Positions 9,531-18,345 of a stretch of 64,000 bases of DNA are shown in pieces. The notes under the pieces are model-generated. The model was not told where the DNA came from. It did not search any database and was given only the letters and a program-made list of their open reading frames with translations. The stretch is taken from assembly GCA_022826865.1 (NCBI GenBank), contig JAJDUC010000043.1:62001-126000 (forward strand), in the 5' to 3' direction. The position numbers were made by a program, and so were the translations under genes. How positions within the stretch are numbered: the stretch's first letter is position 1; the number at the start of each line of letters is the position of its first letter. The stretch comes from Anaerolineae bacterium. Lineage in GTDB: Bacteria; Chloroflexota; Anaerolineae; Aggregatilineales; Phototrophicaceae.

Positions 9531-9998
9531 GTGGCAAAATCGCAAGGGGCGCAAGCCAACCTCACGGGCAACCGTTTGGAAAGATTCATTGAGAACAATT
9601 TGATCGACTGCGGATTTGCGAAAGTCGCTGATAAAATAGCGCTGTCAAACGCAATGCACCGCTTCAGCAAGCCAAGTTATGCCTCTCAAGTAATCATCGG
9701 ACAAACGATTTACGGCACAGACCTAGTGTGTGATTTTCTTCTGTATCACCCGCAGAAGTGGCCGGAAGGTTTGGTCATAGAGGCAAAATGGCAACAGGTG
9801 GGTGGCACAGTCGACGAGAAATATCCCTATTTCGTCCTGAATATTTGGTCATCTGAATACGCAACGGTTTTCGTCCTTGATGGCGGCGGATATCGCCCAG
9901 GCGCCGAGCAATGGGTTCGTGGGATGCGTAAAGACAATCTGCTCCAAGTTTTCAATATGGCGGAATTTCAGATTTGGGTCAACCAGGGCAATCTTTAG
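9531..9998 (+). CDS. PD-(D/E)XK-type nuclease, probable restriction endonuclease partner
   Basis: 155 residues from GTG at 9531, with AGGGGGAAG immediately upstream. The region 'GTDLVCDFLLY' followed by 'GLVIEAKWQQ' gives the D...(E)xK catalytic arrangement: Asp in the first strand, then Glu-Ala-Lys. An N-terminal 'GNRLERFIENNLID' helix with Glu matches the start of such small nucleases. The position 8 bases after a Dam-type methyltransferase suggests a type II restriction-modification pair, possibly specific for GATC. The exact nuclease family and specificity are not established from sequence alone. Confidence 0.7.
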   Translation: MAKSQGAQANLTGNRLERFIENNLIDCGFAKVADKIALSNAMHRFSKPSYASQVIIGQTIYGTDLVCDFLLYHPQKWPEGLVIEAKWQQVGGTVDEKYPYFVLNIWSSEYATVFVLDGGGYRPGAEQWVRGMRKDNLLQVFNMAEFQIWVNQGNL

Positions 9999-10070
9999 CT
10001 TTTCTCAGTGTCATCAGGAGTATGAAGCTAGTCTCGCATAAGATCGCGTTGCTAGTTGCGACAGACAATC

Positions 10071-10091
10071 GGGCGACCCGCCGGGTCGCCC
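10071..10091. repeat. GGGCGA-type hairpin (REP-like)
   Basis: GGGCGACCCG and its exact reverse complement CGGGTCGCCC flank a single C. It lies in the 213-base gap between the nuclease gene and the minus-strand GlsB-like gene. No T-run follows on either strand, so a simple terminator is less likely. Two similar hairpins occur at 12920-12944 and 39310-39421. Nothing else is seen in this gap. Confidence 0.7.
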
Positions 10092-10211
10092 CTACCATGT
10101 CCTCACAGAATGGGGCAGTAAGTGGCTGACCTGTCGCGTTCGTCCATTGCAATACAATACCTGTGAATTCTCACTACATGATTGAAATTGCCTCTGCGCT
10201 CCTGTGGCAGA

Positions 10212-10559
10212 TCAGGACTCGCTGCCGTCCTCCGCGCCCAACAGCCCAGCCGCCACCACGACAATCGCCGCGCCCAGCGCCCCGACCAGAATCCCGCCCA
10301 CAAAGGGCAGCTTGACCAGACCGGTCATGCCGAAAATCGTCACCAGCACCGAGCCGACGAAACCGCCCACCAGACCCAGCAGTATGTTGCCCAGCAAGCC
10401 ATAACCCTCGCCGCGCAGCAGCTTGCCCGCCAGGTAGCCGCTGGCGCCCCAAACCAGAAGCGATAGCGCCAGGCCGATCACCTTGCCCAGCATGCCGGGC
10501 AAAATCAATAGCGCCAAAAGAAGCAGTATTGCCAAACCGATACCGATATTGAACTTCAT
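10212..10559 (-). CDS. GlsB/YeaQ/YmgE-family (transglycosylase-associated) small membrane protein
   Basis: 115 residues from ATG at 10559 with GGAGG about 10 bases upstream. Three to four hydrophobic helices with Gly-rich turns are seen: 'GASGYLAGKLLRGEGYGLLGNILLGLVGGFVGS' is the family core (split here across two phrases of the protein), ending 'GALGAAIVVVAAGLLG'. It is slightly longer than the usual 80-100 residues because of an extra N-terminal helix. Family members are inner-membrane stress-related proteins of unknown biochemistry. Confidence 0.8.
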   Translation of the reverse strand: MKFNIGIGLAILLLLALLILPGMLGKVIGLALSLLVWGASGYLAGKLLRGEGYGLLGNILLGLVGGFVGSVLVTIFGMTGLVKLPFVGGILVGALGAAIVVVAAGLLGAEDGSES

Positions 10560-10722
10560 GCCTGCCCGCCTCCGCGATTCGCCTACGACCATTATACGCG
10601 ATAGCGGCGCTTGCGGTTGCAGGCATGTCGGGCGGCCGCGGCCCTTTCGCAATTTCATTGGGCATATTGTATGATGTTGGAAACAGGCTTGGCTGGATTC
10701 ACCTGCGAAAGTGAGCGGTGAC

Positions 10723-12864
10723 ATGAATGAGGCCGGGGAGACTCACGCGCCGGAGCTTACGCCGGAAACTTTTATCAATCGCGAGCTCAGCACGATTGAG
10801 TTTCAGAAGCGCGTGCTGGCGCTGGCGGAGGACGAAACCACACCGCTGCTGGAACGTGTGAAATTCATCGCCATCGTCGGCAATAACCTGGACGAATTCT
10901 ATATGGTCCGGGTCGGCGCCTATTTCCAGCGTCTGCAACTCAACAACCCCAGGATGCGCCCGGACGGCACGACGGCGGCGCAACTGCTGCGGCGCGTCCA
11001 TGAAGAAGTCTCCGCCTTGATCGCCCGGCAACGCCGCATCCGGCGGGAAGTTTTTGAATTGCTGGCGGATGAGGGCGTGTATTTCATCACCACCGCCGAT
11101 CTTGGCGAAAGCGAACGCGATGCCATCACGACCTATTTTCGCGCGGAGGTTTTTCCCCTCCTGACGCCGCTTGCGGTCGATCATGCGCGCCCGTTTCCGC
11201 ACATTTCCAATCTCAGCATGAACCTCGGCGTGTATTTGGAGCGGGACAATGGCGATATGGCGACCGGCATCGACTTCGCCCGCATCAAGGTGCCCGTCGA
11301 TATCCTGCCGCGGATCGTCCGCCTCGAGACGATCATGAGCAACTACACCGGGCAAGAGCAGGACGGCTATCACTTCCTGTGGATGGAAGACATCATCGCC
11401 GATTACCTTTCCGACCTCTTCCCGGGTATGCAGATTCGCGAAGCCTTTCCCTTTCGGATTCTGCGCAATGCCGATATCGATTATGAACACGAGCAGGATG
11501 AAGACCTGCTTGATGTCAAATCGATTATTGAGCAAGGCGTGCGCGAACGCCGCTTTGGTTCGGTCGTGCGTTTGAGCGTGCCGGCCGGCATCAGCGAGCG
11601 CATGCTCAATCGCCTGGCGAGTTCGCTTGAGGTGCCTTCCACGCGCGAAGTCTTCCGCATCAACGGAAAACTGGGCTCGGCCGATCTCTTTGAAGTGCTG
11701 CAAGTGGACCGGCCCGACCTGAAAGACCCGGCTTACACGCCGCGCTTGCCAACCCCCTTCGCCCGTACGGCGGATTATTTTGAAGTCATCCGCAAGCAAG
11801 ATGTCATCGTGCACCTCCCCTACGATTCTTTTACGCCGGTTGAGGACTTCTTCAAAACTGCGGCGCGCGACCCCGATGTGCTGGCGATCAAAACGACGCT
11901 GTACCGCGTCGGCAAGAATTCCCCGGTTGTCAACGCCTTGATGGACGCCCGCGACAATGAAAAACAGGTCACTGTTCTGGTGGAGCTCAAAGCGCGCTTC
12001 GATGAAGAGAACAATCTGGAATGGGTGAAGGCGCTGGAAGAAAAAGGCGTGCATGTCATCTACGGCGTTGAGGAGCTGCCGGTCAAGACGCATGCCAAGA
12101 TTTCATTGATCGTGCGCCGGGAGCGCGACGGGCTGCGGCGTTATGTGCATCTGGGCACCGGCAATTACAACGCGGCCACGGCCCGTCTCTACGCGGATAT
12201 TGGCCTGTTCACCTGTAACGAGCAAATCGCCGATGACGCCTCGCGCCTTTTCAATCGCCTGACCGGATACGCGCCCGATACCAGTTACAATCACTTGTTG
12301 GTTGCTCCCGAATACCTGCAAGACGCTTTGATTGCGCTGATCGACAATGAGATTGAGGCGGCGCGGCGCGGTGAAGACGCCCGCCTGATCTTCAAAATGA
12401 ATCAGCTGGAAGAAGAAGAAATGATACGCAAGTTGTATCAGGCTTCGCAGGCGGGCGTGAAAATTGACCTGATTGTGCGCGGCTTGTGCTGTTTGCGCCC
12501 GGGCCTGCCCGGCGTCAGCGACAACATCAGAGTCAAAAGCATCGTCGGCCGCTACCTCGAACATAGCCGCATCTACTATTTTCGCAACGCGCCCGAGCGG
12601 CAGCAGCTTTATATGGGCAGCGCCGACTTGATGCGCCGCAACCTGCTCAACCGCGTGGAAGTGGTATTCCCGGTCTTGGATCCCCGCATTCAGTGGCGCG
12701 TCCTGCGCATATTGTCGACAGATCTGCAAGACATCAAGAATTCCTGGCTGCTCAAGGGCGACCGGACTTATGAGCGGCTCTGGGATGCCCGGGACGCCAA
12801 AGCTTTTGACTCGCATGCGCAGTTTATGCAAAACAGCTTCGGCCTCTGCGAGACGCCGGATTGA
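10723..12864 (+). CDS. ppk1: polyphosphate kinase 1
   Basis: 713 residues from ATG at 10723 (a GTG at 10711 is in frame). PPK1 makes inorganic polyphosphate from ATP. N-terminal domain: 'FINRELSTIEFQKRVLALAED' and 'FIAIVGNNLDEFYMVRV'. Catalytic domain: 'YDSFTPVEDFFKTAARDPDVLAIK', the autophosphorylated His in 'PVKTHAKISLIVRRE', 'HLGTGNYN', and the second conserved His in 'YLEHSRIYYF'. 'IYMGSADLMRRNL'-type text appears as 'LYMGSADLMRRNL'. Length fits the family (about 690-740). Stands alone with no ppx gene next to it. Confidence 0.95.
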   Translation: MNEAGETHAPELTPETFINRELSTIEFQKRVLALAEDETTPLLERVKFIAIVGNNLDEFYMVRVGAYFQRLQLNNPRMRPDGTTAAQLLRRVHEEVSALIARQRRIRREVFELLADEGVYFITTADLGESERDAITTYFRAEVFPLLTPLAVDHARPFPHISNLSMNLGVYLERDNGDMATGIDFARIKVPVDILPRIVRLETIMSNYTGQEQDGYHFLWMEDIIADYLSDLFPGMQIREAFPFRILRNADIDYEHEQDEDLLDVKSIIEQGVRERRFGSVVRLSVPAGISERMLNRLASSLEVPSTREVFRINGKLGSADLFEVLQVDRPDLKDPAYTPRLPTPFARTADYFEVIRKQDVIVHLPYDSFTPVEDFFKTAARDPDVLAIKTTLYRVGKNSPVVNALMDARDNEKQVTVLVELKARFDEENNLEWVKALEEKGVHVIYGVEELPVKTHAKISLIVRRERDGLRRYVHLGTGNYNAATARLYADIGLFTCNEQIADDASRLFNRLTGYAPDTSYNHLLVAPEYLQDALIALIDNEIEAARRGEDARLIFKMNQLEEEEMIRKLYQASQAGVKIDLIVRGLCCLRPGLPGVSDNIRVKSIVGRYLEHSRIYYFRNAPERQQLYMGSADLMRRNLLNRVEVVFPVLDPRIQWRVLRILSTDLQDIKNSWLLKGDRTYERLWDARDAKAFDSHAQFMQNSFGLCETPD

Positions 12865-12919
12865 CTTATTTTGCGTCATTCGCCAAATCTCGGCGAAAGC
12901 ATGTCTGCAATGAACAAGC

Positions 12920-12944
12920 AAGGGCGACTCTGTGAGCCGCCCTT
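12920..12944. repeat. GGGCGA-type hairpin (REP-like), second copy
   Basis: AAGGGCGACTC and GAGCCGCCCTT pair with one mismatch around a TGT loop. It lies in the convergent gap between ppk1 and the DUF4139 gene. It could serve as a bidirectional terminator, although no strong T-run follows. Confidence 0.55.
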
Positions 12945-12992
12945 ACGCTGGAAACACGCTGATGTGGCTTGGCGCCGCTGTCTTGGGCGCGC

Positions 12993-14426
12993 CTAGCGGT
13001 TGGCGGGGAAGCGGTACTGCGCCGTGTAGGTCAATACCTCTTCCGCTCCCGGCTCTATGCTGACGCGAAACTCAATCGTCGAGTCGTTGAGCTTCTTGAA
13101 GGGCGCCGAGCTTTCCAGAATCTGCCAATCGCTCCAACGGTAGAGCCGTTCCGGCACGCGAATCTCAACTGATTCAACTTCTTTACGGCTGCGCAGTTTA
13201 ATCTCGAAACTTTCGCATATCACATTGCGGGATACCGTCTCAAAATCGGTCTGGTTTCTCTCGCCAACCAGGTCAAAGACCTTACCCAGCGGGATATGCA
13301 AATCTTCGCCTTGGGGCGTATGCTGAATGCGGTTCTCCCCGATCAGCAAGCCGGCGCCATCGACATCGGTCTGATAGACGCGGACGCGACCTGCCGGCAG
13401 GCGCGCGCCGAGCCCGCTCTCTTCACCGGTGTTGAATTGCAGCATAGCGCTGACAGCGCCGCCGCCCGAACCGTAGCCTTCGGGGTAGTCGATTGGCGAG
13501 TAATAGCCGTCAAACTGCGGAGAGCTATCGAAGACAAAGTAAGTCGTCGCCGCGATGTCCCCGCCACGGACAAATTCGATCTGCTTGGTCTCCTTGTCCT
13601 GGATGGATACCGGACGCTTGATTTCGTAAAGCTGATACTCGAACAGGTCCCGTTGCGCGGCGCCCGCGGCCGCCTCTTCCCGCATATCAAGCGCCATCAT
13701 GCGCGACTCGGCAAGGACCGCCTGTGGCTGGACACGCTGCACAGCGCCCGCCACCAGTTTCAAGGCGGCATCGTCAAAGCGGCGGCCGCTGCTGTTGCTC
13801 AGCGTGATCCAGCCCTTGAGGTCAAGCGCGGTATTGTCTTGCGTCAGCAAGAGATTGTAATCGGCGGTCCAATTTATGCCTCCGGCCAGATATGACAGCA
13901 GCGCTTCCTGCTCGCCCGCGACGTCGGTCTGCAGCAACAGGCGCAATTCCGGCCCGGGGCTGAATTCAAGCGATGGCGCGGGAAGCTTGATGCCGCGGAT
14001 TTCGCGCAGGGGGATGAAGGCGACTTCGCTGGCGTCGGTTTGCAGGACCGCCATGTCATCCTGCAAGCGAAGCAATTCGCCGCTGTACTGCGCATCGCCA
14101 ATGGTGATTTCAACGCTGCGGGCGAGGTACGGGCCCAGCAGCGTGTAGGCATCAAGACTGTTCGGTCGGAAGCTCTGCTCCAGGACATCAGTCCCGGCCG
14201 GGTCGCTCAGAGAATGAAAGCTGACCGATGTCGGGTCTATAGTTGCGGCGATGTCATGGATCGCAACAACATTGATGCCCGGCTCGAGGGTCAGGGTCCG
14301 CTGCTCGCGGATCAAAGCCCGGCCTTCATTGTAGACCGTTATTGCGATGGCGCGGTCTTGCGCGCTAAGCGCGGCCGGCCAGATGACATATAGAAACGCG
14401 ACGATCGCGAACAAGCGCGTTCTCAT
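12993..14426 (-). CDS. secreted DUF4139 domain protein
   Basis: 477 residues from ATG at 14426, with AGAGGAG upstream. A signal peptide is evident ('LFAIVAFLYVIWPAALSAQ', cleavage near residue 22). The body matches the DUF4139 layout: 'VYNEGRALIREQRTLTLEPGINVV' near the start, then 'LLSYLAGGINWTADYNLLL' and 'LKGWITLSNSSGRRFDDAALKLVAGAV', ending with beta-rich 'RKEVESVEIRVPERLYRWSDWQI'. It is exported and probably surface-associated; no catalytic role is known. It starts 12 bases after the stop of the secreted Cys-repeat protein, so both are one operon. Confidence 0.85.
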   Translation of the reverse strand: MRTRLFAIVAFLYVIWPAALSAQDRAIAITVYNEGRALIREQRTLTLEPGINVVAIHDIAATIDPTSVSFHSLSDPAGTDVLEQSFRPNSLDAYTLLGPYLARSVEITIGDAQYSGELLRLQDDMAVLQTDASEVAFIPLREIRGIKLPAPSLEFSPGPELRLLLQTDVAGEQEALLSYLAGGINWTADYNLLLTQDNTALDLKGWITLSNSSGRRFDDAALKLVAGAVQRVQPQAVLAESRMMALDMREEAAAGAAQRDLFEYQLYEIKRPVSIQDKETKQIEFVRGGDIAATTYFVFDSSPQFDGYYSPIDYPEGYGSGGGAVSAMLQFNTGEESGLGARLPAGRVRVYQTDVDGAGLLIGENRIQHTPQGEDLHIPLGKVFDLVGERNQTDFETVSRNVICESFEIKLRSRKEVESVEIRVPERLYRWSDWQILESSAPFKKLNDSTIEFRVSIEPGAEEVLTYTAQYRFPANR

Positions 14427-14438
14427 GCGACTGCTCCT

Positions 14439-15455
14439 CTAGATGTCCAGTTGCTGGCTGTGTGAATTCACGGCAATGCTATAGCTGCCCTTTTCGAAGC
14501 GGCCATCAAGCTGGATCCGGCCCTTGTAGGGACGGAGGATCATCGGGCAAATCACATCGGCGGGCACTTCACGGTAGATCTCCACGTTGATTCTGTTTCC
14601 CGCTCGCGTTTGATCCACCAGCACGGGAAAGTCACAGCCGTCGGGATGCTCGCCTTCAACCTCCAGGCTGACGCGCGCCGGCCGCGCGGCGCCCACATGG
14701 ATATCGACGCGCATGATATTGGTCAATACCTTGTCGCTATCGCTCACTGTTTCAGCCTCCGTCTCGATTATCTCATAGGCATTCACAGACAGTAACGCAG
14801 AGACGGACATTTCGGTTGCGGCCAACTCGACCGTTTCGTCGATTTCCACCAATACTGTCGGGCAGAACGTTTCGGGGTCGATTGCATTGTATACGCCGAG
14901 CATGGCGCCTTCTTGCGTCTCGCGCCAGGCAAAGAGCAAAGGCAAGTCGCAGCCGACCGCCTGGCTGCCAAGAATGCGAAGCGCGCGCTCGCCGCTTTGC
15001 GCATCCGGCTTGGAAAGGGTCGCGCGGTCGACAAAGATCGGCGCCAGGCTCAGTTCCTGGTAAAGCCACTCATTATCGTACCTGGCCCGCGCCCAGACTT
15101 GATCGTTGACGATGATATAGGTCCACTCCGCCCCAGGCTCCGGGTTCAGATCAATGGTGAAGGGCTCTCGCCGCTCTTCGCAGTTGGCCGCGGCCGGAAT
15201 ATCGCGATACACCTGAGCATCAATATTGTCGGGAAAATATCTCAGTTCTGTTTGAATGGGAGCCGCGCAAGTTTGGTCCGCCCAGGCGTGAATGCGAAGC
15301 TGCGCGGCTGATGAACCGTCCGCTGCGCCCGGCGCAAATGCGATCTCCTCAATTTGCGGCCAGCTGCGCTGGTAGCTGGTCTCGTCCTTTCGATGCGCGG
15401 CCAATGGCGTCAGCGCGAGCGCCAGCAAGAGAAGCAAGATATCAATTCTGGGCAT
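14439..15455 (-). CDS. secreted protein with three Cys-bounded repeats, unknown function
   Basis: 338 residues from ATG at 15455, preceded by GGAGGCGGC. A signal peptide is visible ('DILLLLLALALTPLAAH'). Three copies of a roughly 45-residue unit are seen, each bounded by cysteines: 'CAAPIQTELRYFPDN...QVYRDIPAAANC', 'CDLPLLFAWRETQ...GVYNAIDPETFCP' and 'CDFPVLVDQTRAG...EIYREVPADVICP'. The pattern C-x2-P...(V/I)Y-x-x-(I/V)P...C suggests a small disulfide-closed beta module. No named family is recognised. Paired in an operon with a DUF4139 protein. Confidence 0.7.
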   Translation of the reverse strand: MPRIDILLLLLALALTPLAAHRKDETSYQRSWPQIEEIAFAPGAADGSSAAQLRIHAWADQTCAAPIQTELRYFPDNIDAQVYRDIPAAANCEERREPFTIDLNPEPGAEWTYIIVNDQVWARARYDNEWLYQELSLAPIFVDRATLSKPDAQSGERALRILGSQAVGCDLPLLFAWRETQEGAMLGVYNAIDPETFCPTVLVEIDETVELAATEMSVSALLSVNAYEIIETEAETVSDSDKVLTNIMRVDIHVGAARPARVSLEVEGEHPDGCDFPVLVDQTRAGNRINVEIYREVPADVICPMILRPYKGRIQLDGRFEKGSYSIAVNSHSQQLDI

Positions 15456-15515
15456 GCCGCCTCCTCAATTACGGCCGTTGCGCAAGGAAATGACGGCGGC
15501 CGCGCCGGCGCGGGT

Positions 15516-16094
15516 TCAGCTCAAGGCCGTCCATTCGCCTTCCCGCAGCTGCCAGACTTCAGGCCGCTCGTCGCTCCGGTCCCACTCCGACGGATGCGGG
15601 ATCAGCGCCAGATGCTGGGCGCCAGAGCCAGCGGCAAATGGCGCCGCAAGCGTGTTCAAGTAGCTGTCGCGCCCGCTCTCAAGCTGCGCGGCGATCAAGA
15701 GCTTGTTAGCCGCGGCGCCTTCGTTGAGCCGATTTATCGCTGCCAGCGCGCGCTGCCATTGACATGAGAAATCGAATTCCACTTGCCAAATCAGGGCGGC
15801 GATGTAGACGAAGCGCTCCGGCTTTCGCTCAGCGGTTTCGCCCTGGGCGATGCGACAGACGGTCATGTCATGCAGCAGCGTCTCCGTTCCGAATTCGGCG
15901 CGGTTGCCGCGTCCATAGATTGAAAAGACGCGGACGTCCTCATCGGCGAAGACAGCTTGCATTTGCTCGGCCAGCGACTTGTGAAAGGCGCGCTCACGCG
16001 CTCGGTTGAGCGTCGCCGGCGATGTTCCCATGACCAAAGCTCGGGTTGCCTCGTCAAAACTGTCGTCGATCATGCGTCGGATGTTCATGTCCAT
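15516..16094 (-). CDS. hypothetical cytosolic protein
   Basis: 192 residues from ATG at 16094 (an in-frame ATG follows at 16088). Mixed alpha/beta composition with no signal peptide or membrane segment. Notable text: 'RMIDDSFDEATRALVMG', 'NRARERAFHKSLAEQM', 'VRVFSIYGRGNRAEFGTETL' and 'LHDMTVCRI'. No family recognised. It precedes the secreted pair by 60 bases on the same strand and may be co-transcribed. Confidence 0.6.
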   Translation of the reverse strand: MDMNIRRMIDDSFDEATRALVMGTSPATLNRARERAFHKSLAEQMQAVFADEDVRVFSIYGRGNRAEFGTETLLHDMTVCRIAQGETAERKPERFVYIAALIWQVEFDFSCQWQRALAAINRLNEGAAANKLLIAAQLESGRDSYLNTLAAPFAAGSGAQHLALIPHPSEWDRSDERPEVWQLREGEWTALS

Positions 16095-16266
16095 ATTATA
16101 CTCGCCAGACCGGTCCGGGCGGGCCGTTGGACACGGGACTCGGCCGCCCGGAAAAAGCGAAGCGTATGACAGTTGTCTTCCGGCCGGCGCCAAATAGATG
16201 CTAGAATTGAGCGAGTGGAGATTGCCCGCTTGAGCGCCTGAAAGCGCCGGAACTGGAGGGAATGAC

Positions 16267-16950
16267 TTGAAAAGCCTGCCGCCGGCCGACTACGAGTCTA
16301 TGCCAACGCTTTCCGCGCCGGCGGGTTACATCCTGGTGATTCGCGATGTCGATGGCGACCGCTATCGCATCGACTCGACGCAGCATCCCAAGACTTACCT
16401 GGATGAATTGCGCAGCGAGGGCGATCGTCGTTACGGCTTCGAGTTGATCGCGGTCGCGGAAACGGCTGACCTCGCCGCGAGCGAAGCAGAACTCTATGAT
16501 CGGCATCTGGCGACGCTAAGCAGCGCCTGGCTGCAATTGGACAGCCAACAACTGCGGGAGCTGCGCCAGTTGATGCTGCAAACTGGCGCATTCCGCAGCT
16601 GCTACGTTAGCCCACGACCGAAACGTCGAGCCGATTCAGCTTCTATGCCGCTCAACGCGCAGGCGACTTCAACCCCATTGCCCGGCGACAGATCTTCAAG
16701 AGCTGGACCGCGGACTAGACCGACTCCGCCTTCAAACCCGGTCTTTGTGCGATATGGAACGAGGGCACTGGACAGGCAACGGGCGCAATCGGATGCGGAA
16801 TGCGACAGCCGCCCTGTTTCCATCAGCCAGGCAGTGGGGCATTTCGTAGACGATCTCTGGACGAGGCATCCCGGCAAACTTTTAGCCGTCATCGTCGTCA
16901 TCGCTCTCATTTGTCTTTTGTCTTTGGATGGGTCTCCCTACCCCTATTAG
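16267..16950 (+). CDS. divergent GIY-YIG-like domain with C-terminal membrane anchor
   Basis: 227 residues from TTG at 16267, chosen because GGAGGG lies 8 bases upstream; an ATG at 16300 is the alternative. Residues about 17-95 follow the GIY-YIG/T5orf172 plan in weak form: 'GYILVIRDVDGDRYRID', 'HPKTYLDELRSEG', 'FELIAVAETADLAASEAELYDRHLA', then 'SAWLQL'. Residues about 100-190 are low-complexity, Pro/Arg/Ser-rich. A single membrane helix ('LLAVIVVIALICLLSL') sits near the C-terminus. Catalytic capacity is doubtful. Compare the fused GIY-YIG protein at 2177-2941. Confidence 0.55.
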   Translation: MKSLPPADYESMPTLSAPAGYILVIRDVDGDRYRIDSTQHPKTYLDELRSEGDRRYGFELIAVAETADLAASEAELYDRHLATLSSAWLQLDSQQLRELRQLMLQTGAFRSCYVSPRPKRRADSASMPLNAQATSTPLPGDRSSRAGPRTRPTPPSNPVFVRYGTRALDRQRAQSDAECDSRPVSISQAVGHFVDDLWTRHPGKLLAVIVVIALICLLSLDGSPYPY

Positions 16951-16955
16951 GCTGA

Positions 16956-17162
16956 ATGCCCACCGCCACATCGGCCGGCGCCTGTCATCACCGGTCAAAT
17001 GAGGCGGTGGAAATTCGCTGCGCTTTTGCTCCACGGCCTTCTCGTACTCGCGCGCCCGGCTATCGCCGCTACGCCAATTCACTGCGGCGCTATCGCGAAG
17101 AACAGACCACAGAGCGCCGCGCGGATCCCGATGACCTCGTCGCCTGGTTGATGTATTGGTGA
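16956..17162 (+). CDS. possible small ORF, uncertain
   Basis: 68 codons from ATG at 16956, 5 bases after the previous stop, ending in a TGA that overlaps a GTG start (17159). The C-terminal part ('YRRYANSLRRYREEQ...DPDDLVAWLMYW') looks protein-like; the first half does not. A competing frame from ATG 16999 to 17151 begins with a signal-peptide-like stretch ('FAALLLHGLLVLARPAIAA'). Only one can be real, and neither may be. Together with the next entry these are the only candidates in the 355 bases between 16951 and 17305. Confidence 0.25.
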   Translation: MPTATSAGACHHRSNEAVEIRCAFAPRPSRTRAPGYRRYANSLRRYREEQTTERRADPDDLVAWLMYW

Positions 17163-17293
17163 CGGCGCAGCGACGAATCCTTCACGACCTCTTGGGCAAG
17201 GTTTTGAAGTTTGTCCTGGCGCTCTTGCTGGCAATTTTTCTCTACGCGCCGGGTTGGGAGCTTTCACGGGGCTTCCGGCGCAAGCAAAATTGA
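17159..17293 (+). CDS. possible 44-residue single-pass membrane peptide
   Basis: GTG at 17159 overlaps the stop of the preceding small ORF (GTGA). The product has a basic start ('TAQRRILHDLLGKVLKF'), one hydrophobic helix ('VLALLLAIFLYAP') and a basic tail ('SRGFRRKQN'), the layout of small membrane peptides. No ribosome site of its own is visible, so expression would depend on coupling. Confidence 0.25.
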   Translation: MTAQRRILHDLLGKVLKFVLALLLAIFLYAPGWELSRGFRRKQN

Positions 17294-17305
17294 TTCTCGT
17301 CGAGA

Positions 17306-18073
17306 TCAAACATCCAGCGTCAGACTGATGGGGCAGTGGTCGCTGCCCATCACATCGGCGTGAATCTCCGCCGCGGCCAGCTTGTCGAGCAAGTCGGAGG
17401 AGATGAAAAAGTAATCAATCCGCCAGCCCACATTCTTTTGGCGCGCGCCACTGCGCATCGACCACCAGGAATAAGCGCCTTCCTTATCCGGATTCAGATG
17501 GCGGAAGGAATCGATGTAACCTTGCTCGGCAACTTTGTCCATCCAGTCGCGCTCGATGCGCAGGAAGCCCGAATACTTGGCGTTCGGCTTGGGATGCGTC
17601 AGGTCAATTTCATTATGGGCGGTGTTGATGTCGCCGCAGAACACCACTGACCGGCCCGCCGCCCGCAGGCTGTTGGCGTAATCGAGAAAGGCTTCTTTGT
17701 ACTCCATCTTGTAGCTCAGACGCTCGGCGCTGGCCTTGCCATTGGGCAAATAAGTGCTCATCAGGACGAAAGCGCCAAAGTCGGCGATGATCGTGCGGCC
17801 TTCGCTGTCAAACTTCTCAATGCCCAAGCCCAACTTCACATCGTTTGGTTCGGTCTTGCTGAAAAAACCGACGCCGCTGTAGCCCTTGCGCTCGGCGCTG
17901 GCCCAGTAGCTGTAGTAGCCTTCCGGCTGTCGCAATTCGGGATCAAGCTGCTCAGGTTGGGCTTTAGTCTCCTGGATGGTTAATACATCGGGCTGCGCGC
18001 TGTGCAGCCAATCGAGGAAACCTTTCTTTTGCACGGCCCGGACACCGTTGACGTTCCAGGAATAGAGTTTCAT
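17306..18073 (-). CDS. xthA: exodeoxyribonuclease III
   Basis: 255 residues from ATG at 18073, with GGAG about 10 bases upstream. This is an AP endonuclease/3'-5' exonuclease for base excision repair. Key residues are seen in order: 'KLYSWNVNGVRA' (metal Asn), 'DVLTIQETKA' (metal Glu), 'GVGFFSK', 'VVFCGDINTAHNEIDL' (catalytic Asp/Asn), 'YSWWS', and the terminal 'MGSDHCPISL' (Asp-His pair). Length is typical. Monocistronic and divergent from the amidase gene. Confidence 0.95.
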   Translation of the reverse strand: MKLYSWNVNGVRAVQKKGFLDWLHSAQPDVLTIQETKAQPEQLDPELRQPEGYYSYWASAERKGYSGVGFFSKTEPNDVKLGLGIEKFDSEGRTIIADFGAFVLMSTYLPNGKASAERLSYKMEYKEAFLDYANSLRAAGRSVVFCGDINTAHNEIDLTHPKPNAKYSGFLRIERDWMDKVAEQGYIDSFRHLNPDKEGAYSWWSMRSGARQKNVGWRIDYFFISSDLLDKLAAAEIHADVMGSDHCPISLTLDV

Positions 18074-18345
18074 GCGGTACTCCAATAAATCTTCGGGATG
18101 CCGGGGCATTATAATCGAGCGTAGATTTGGCGGTAAGGCGCAATCGGCGAGGGGCAATGCTCATCCGCAGGCATCGGCTGTCGCCGCAAGCGCCGAAAAC
18201 ATGCGGGATCTTGCTCTGACGCGCGCGCAATGCTGATAAACTGAGAGAGAATGTAAGATTTTGAGCGGCATCTTGTGCCCGGCCGCCGCAGTTAATGCGG
18301 CTGGCGGCAACGCGATTGGCAGCATACATCCAGAGAGATGAAGCG

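Noticed and set aside
10699..12093. 464-residue minus-strand frame opposite ppk1
   Set aside because: Shadow of ppk1, which carries all catalytic motifs on the plus strand.
16114..16152. TCCGGGCGG ... CCGCCCGGA inverted repeat upstream of the gene at 15516-16094
   Set aside because: Arms are separated by about 20 bases, with no T-run in either direction; probably chance in GC-rich sequence or a weak leader fold.
17079..17309. 76-codon minus-strand frame
   Set aside because: No motif and it overlaps better small-ORF candidates on the plus strand.
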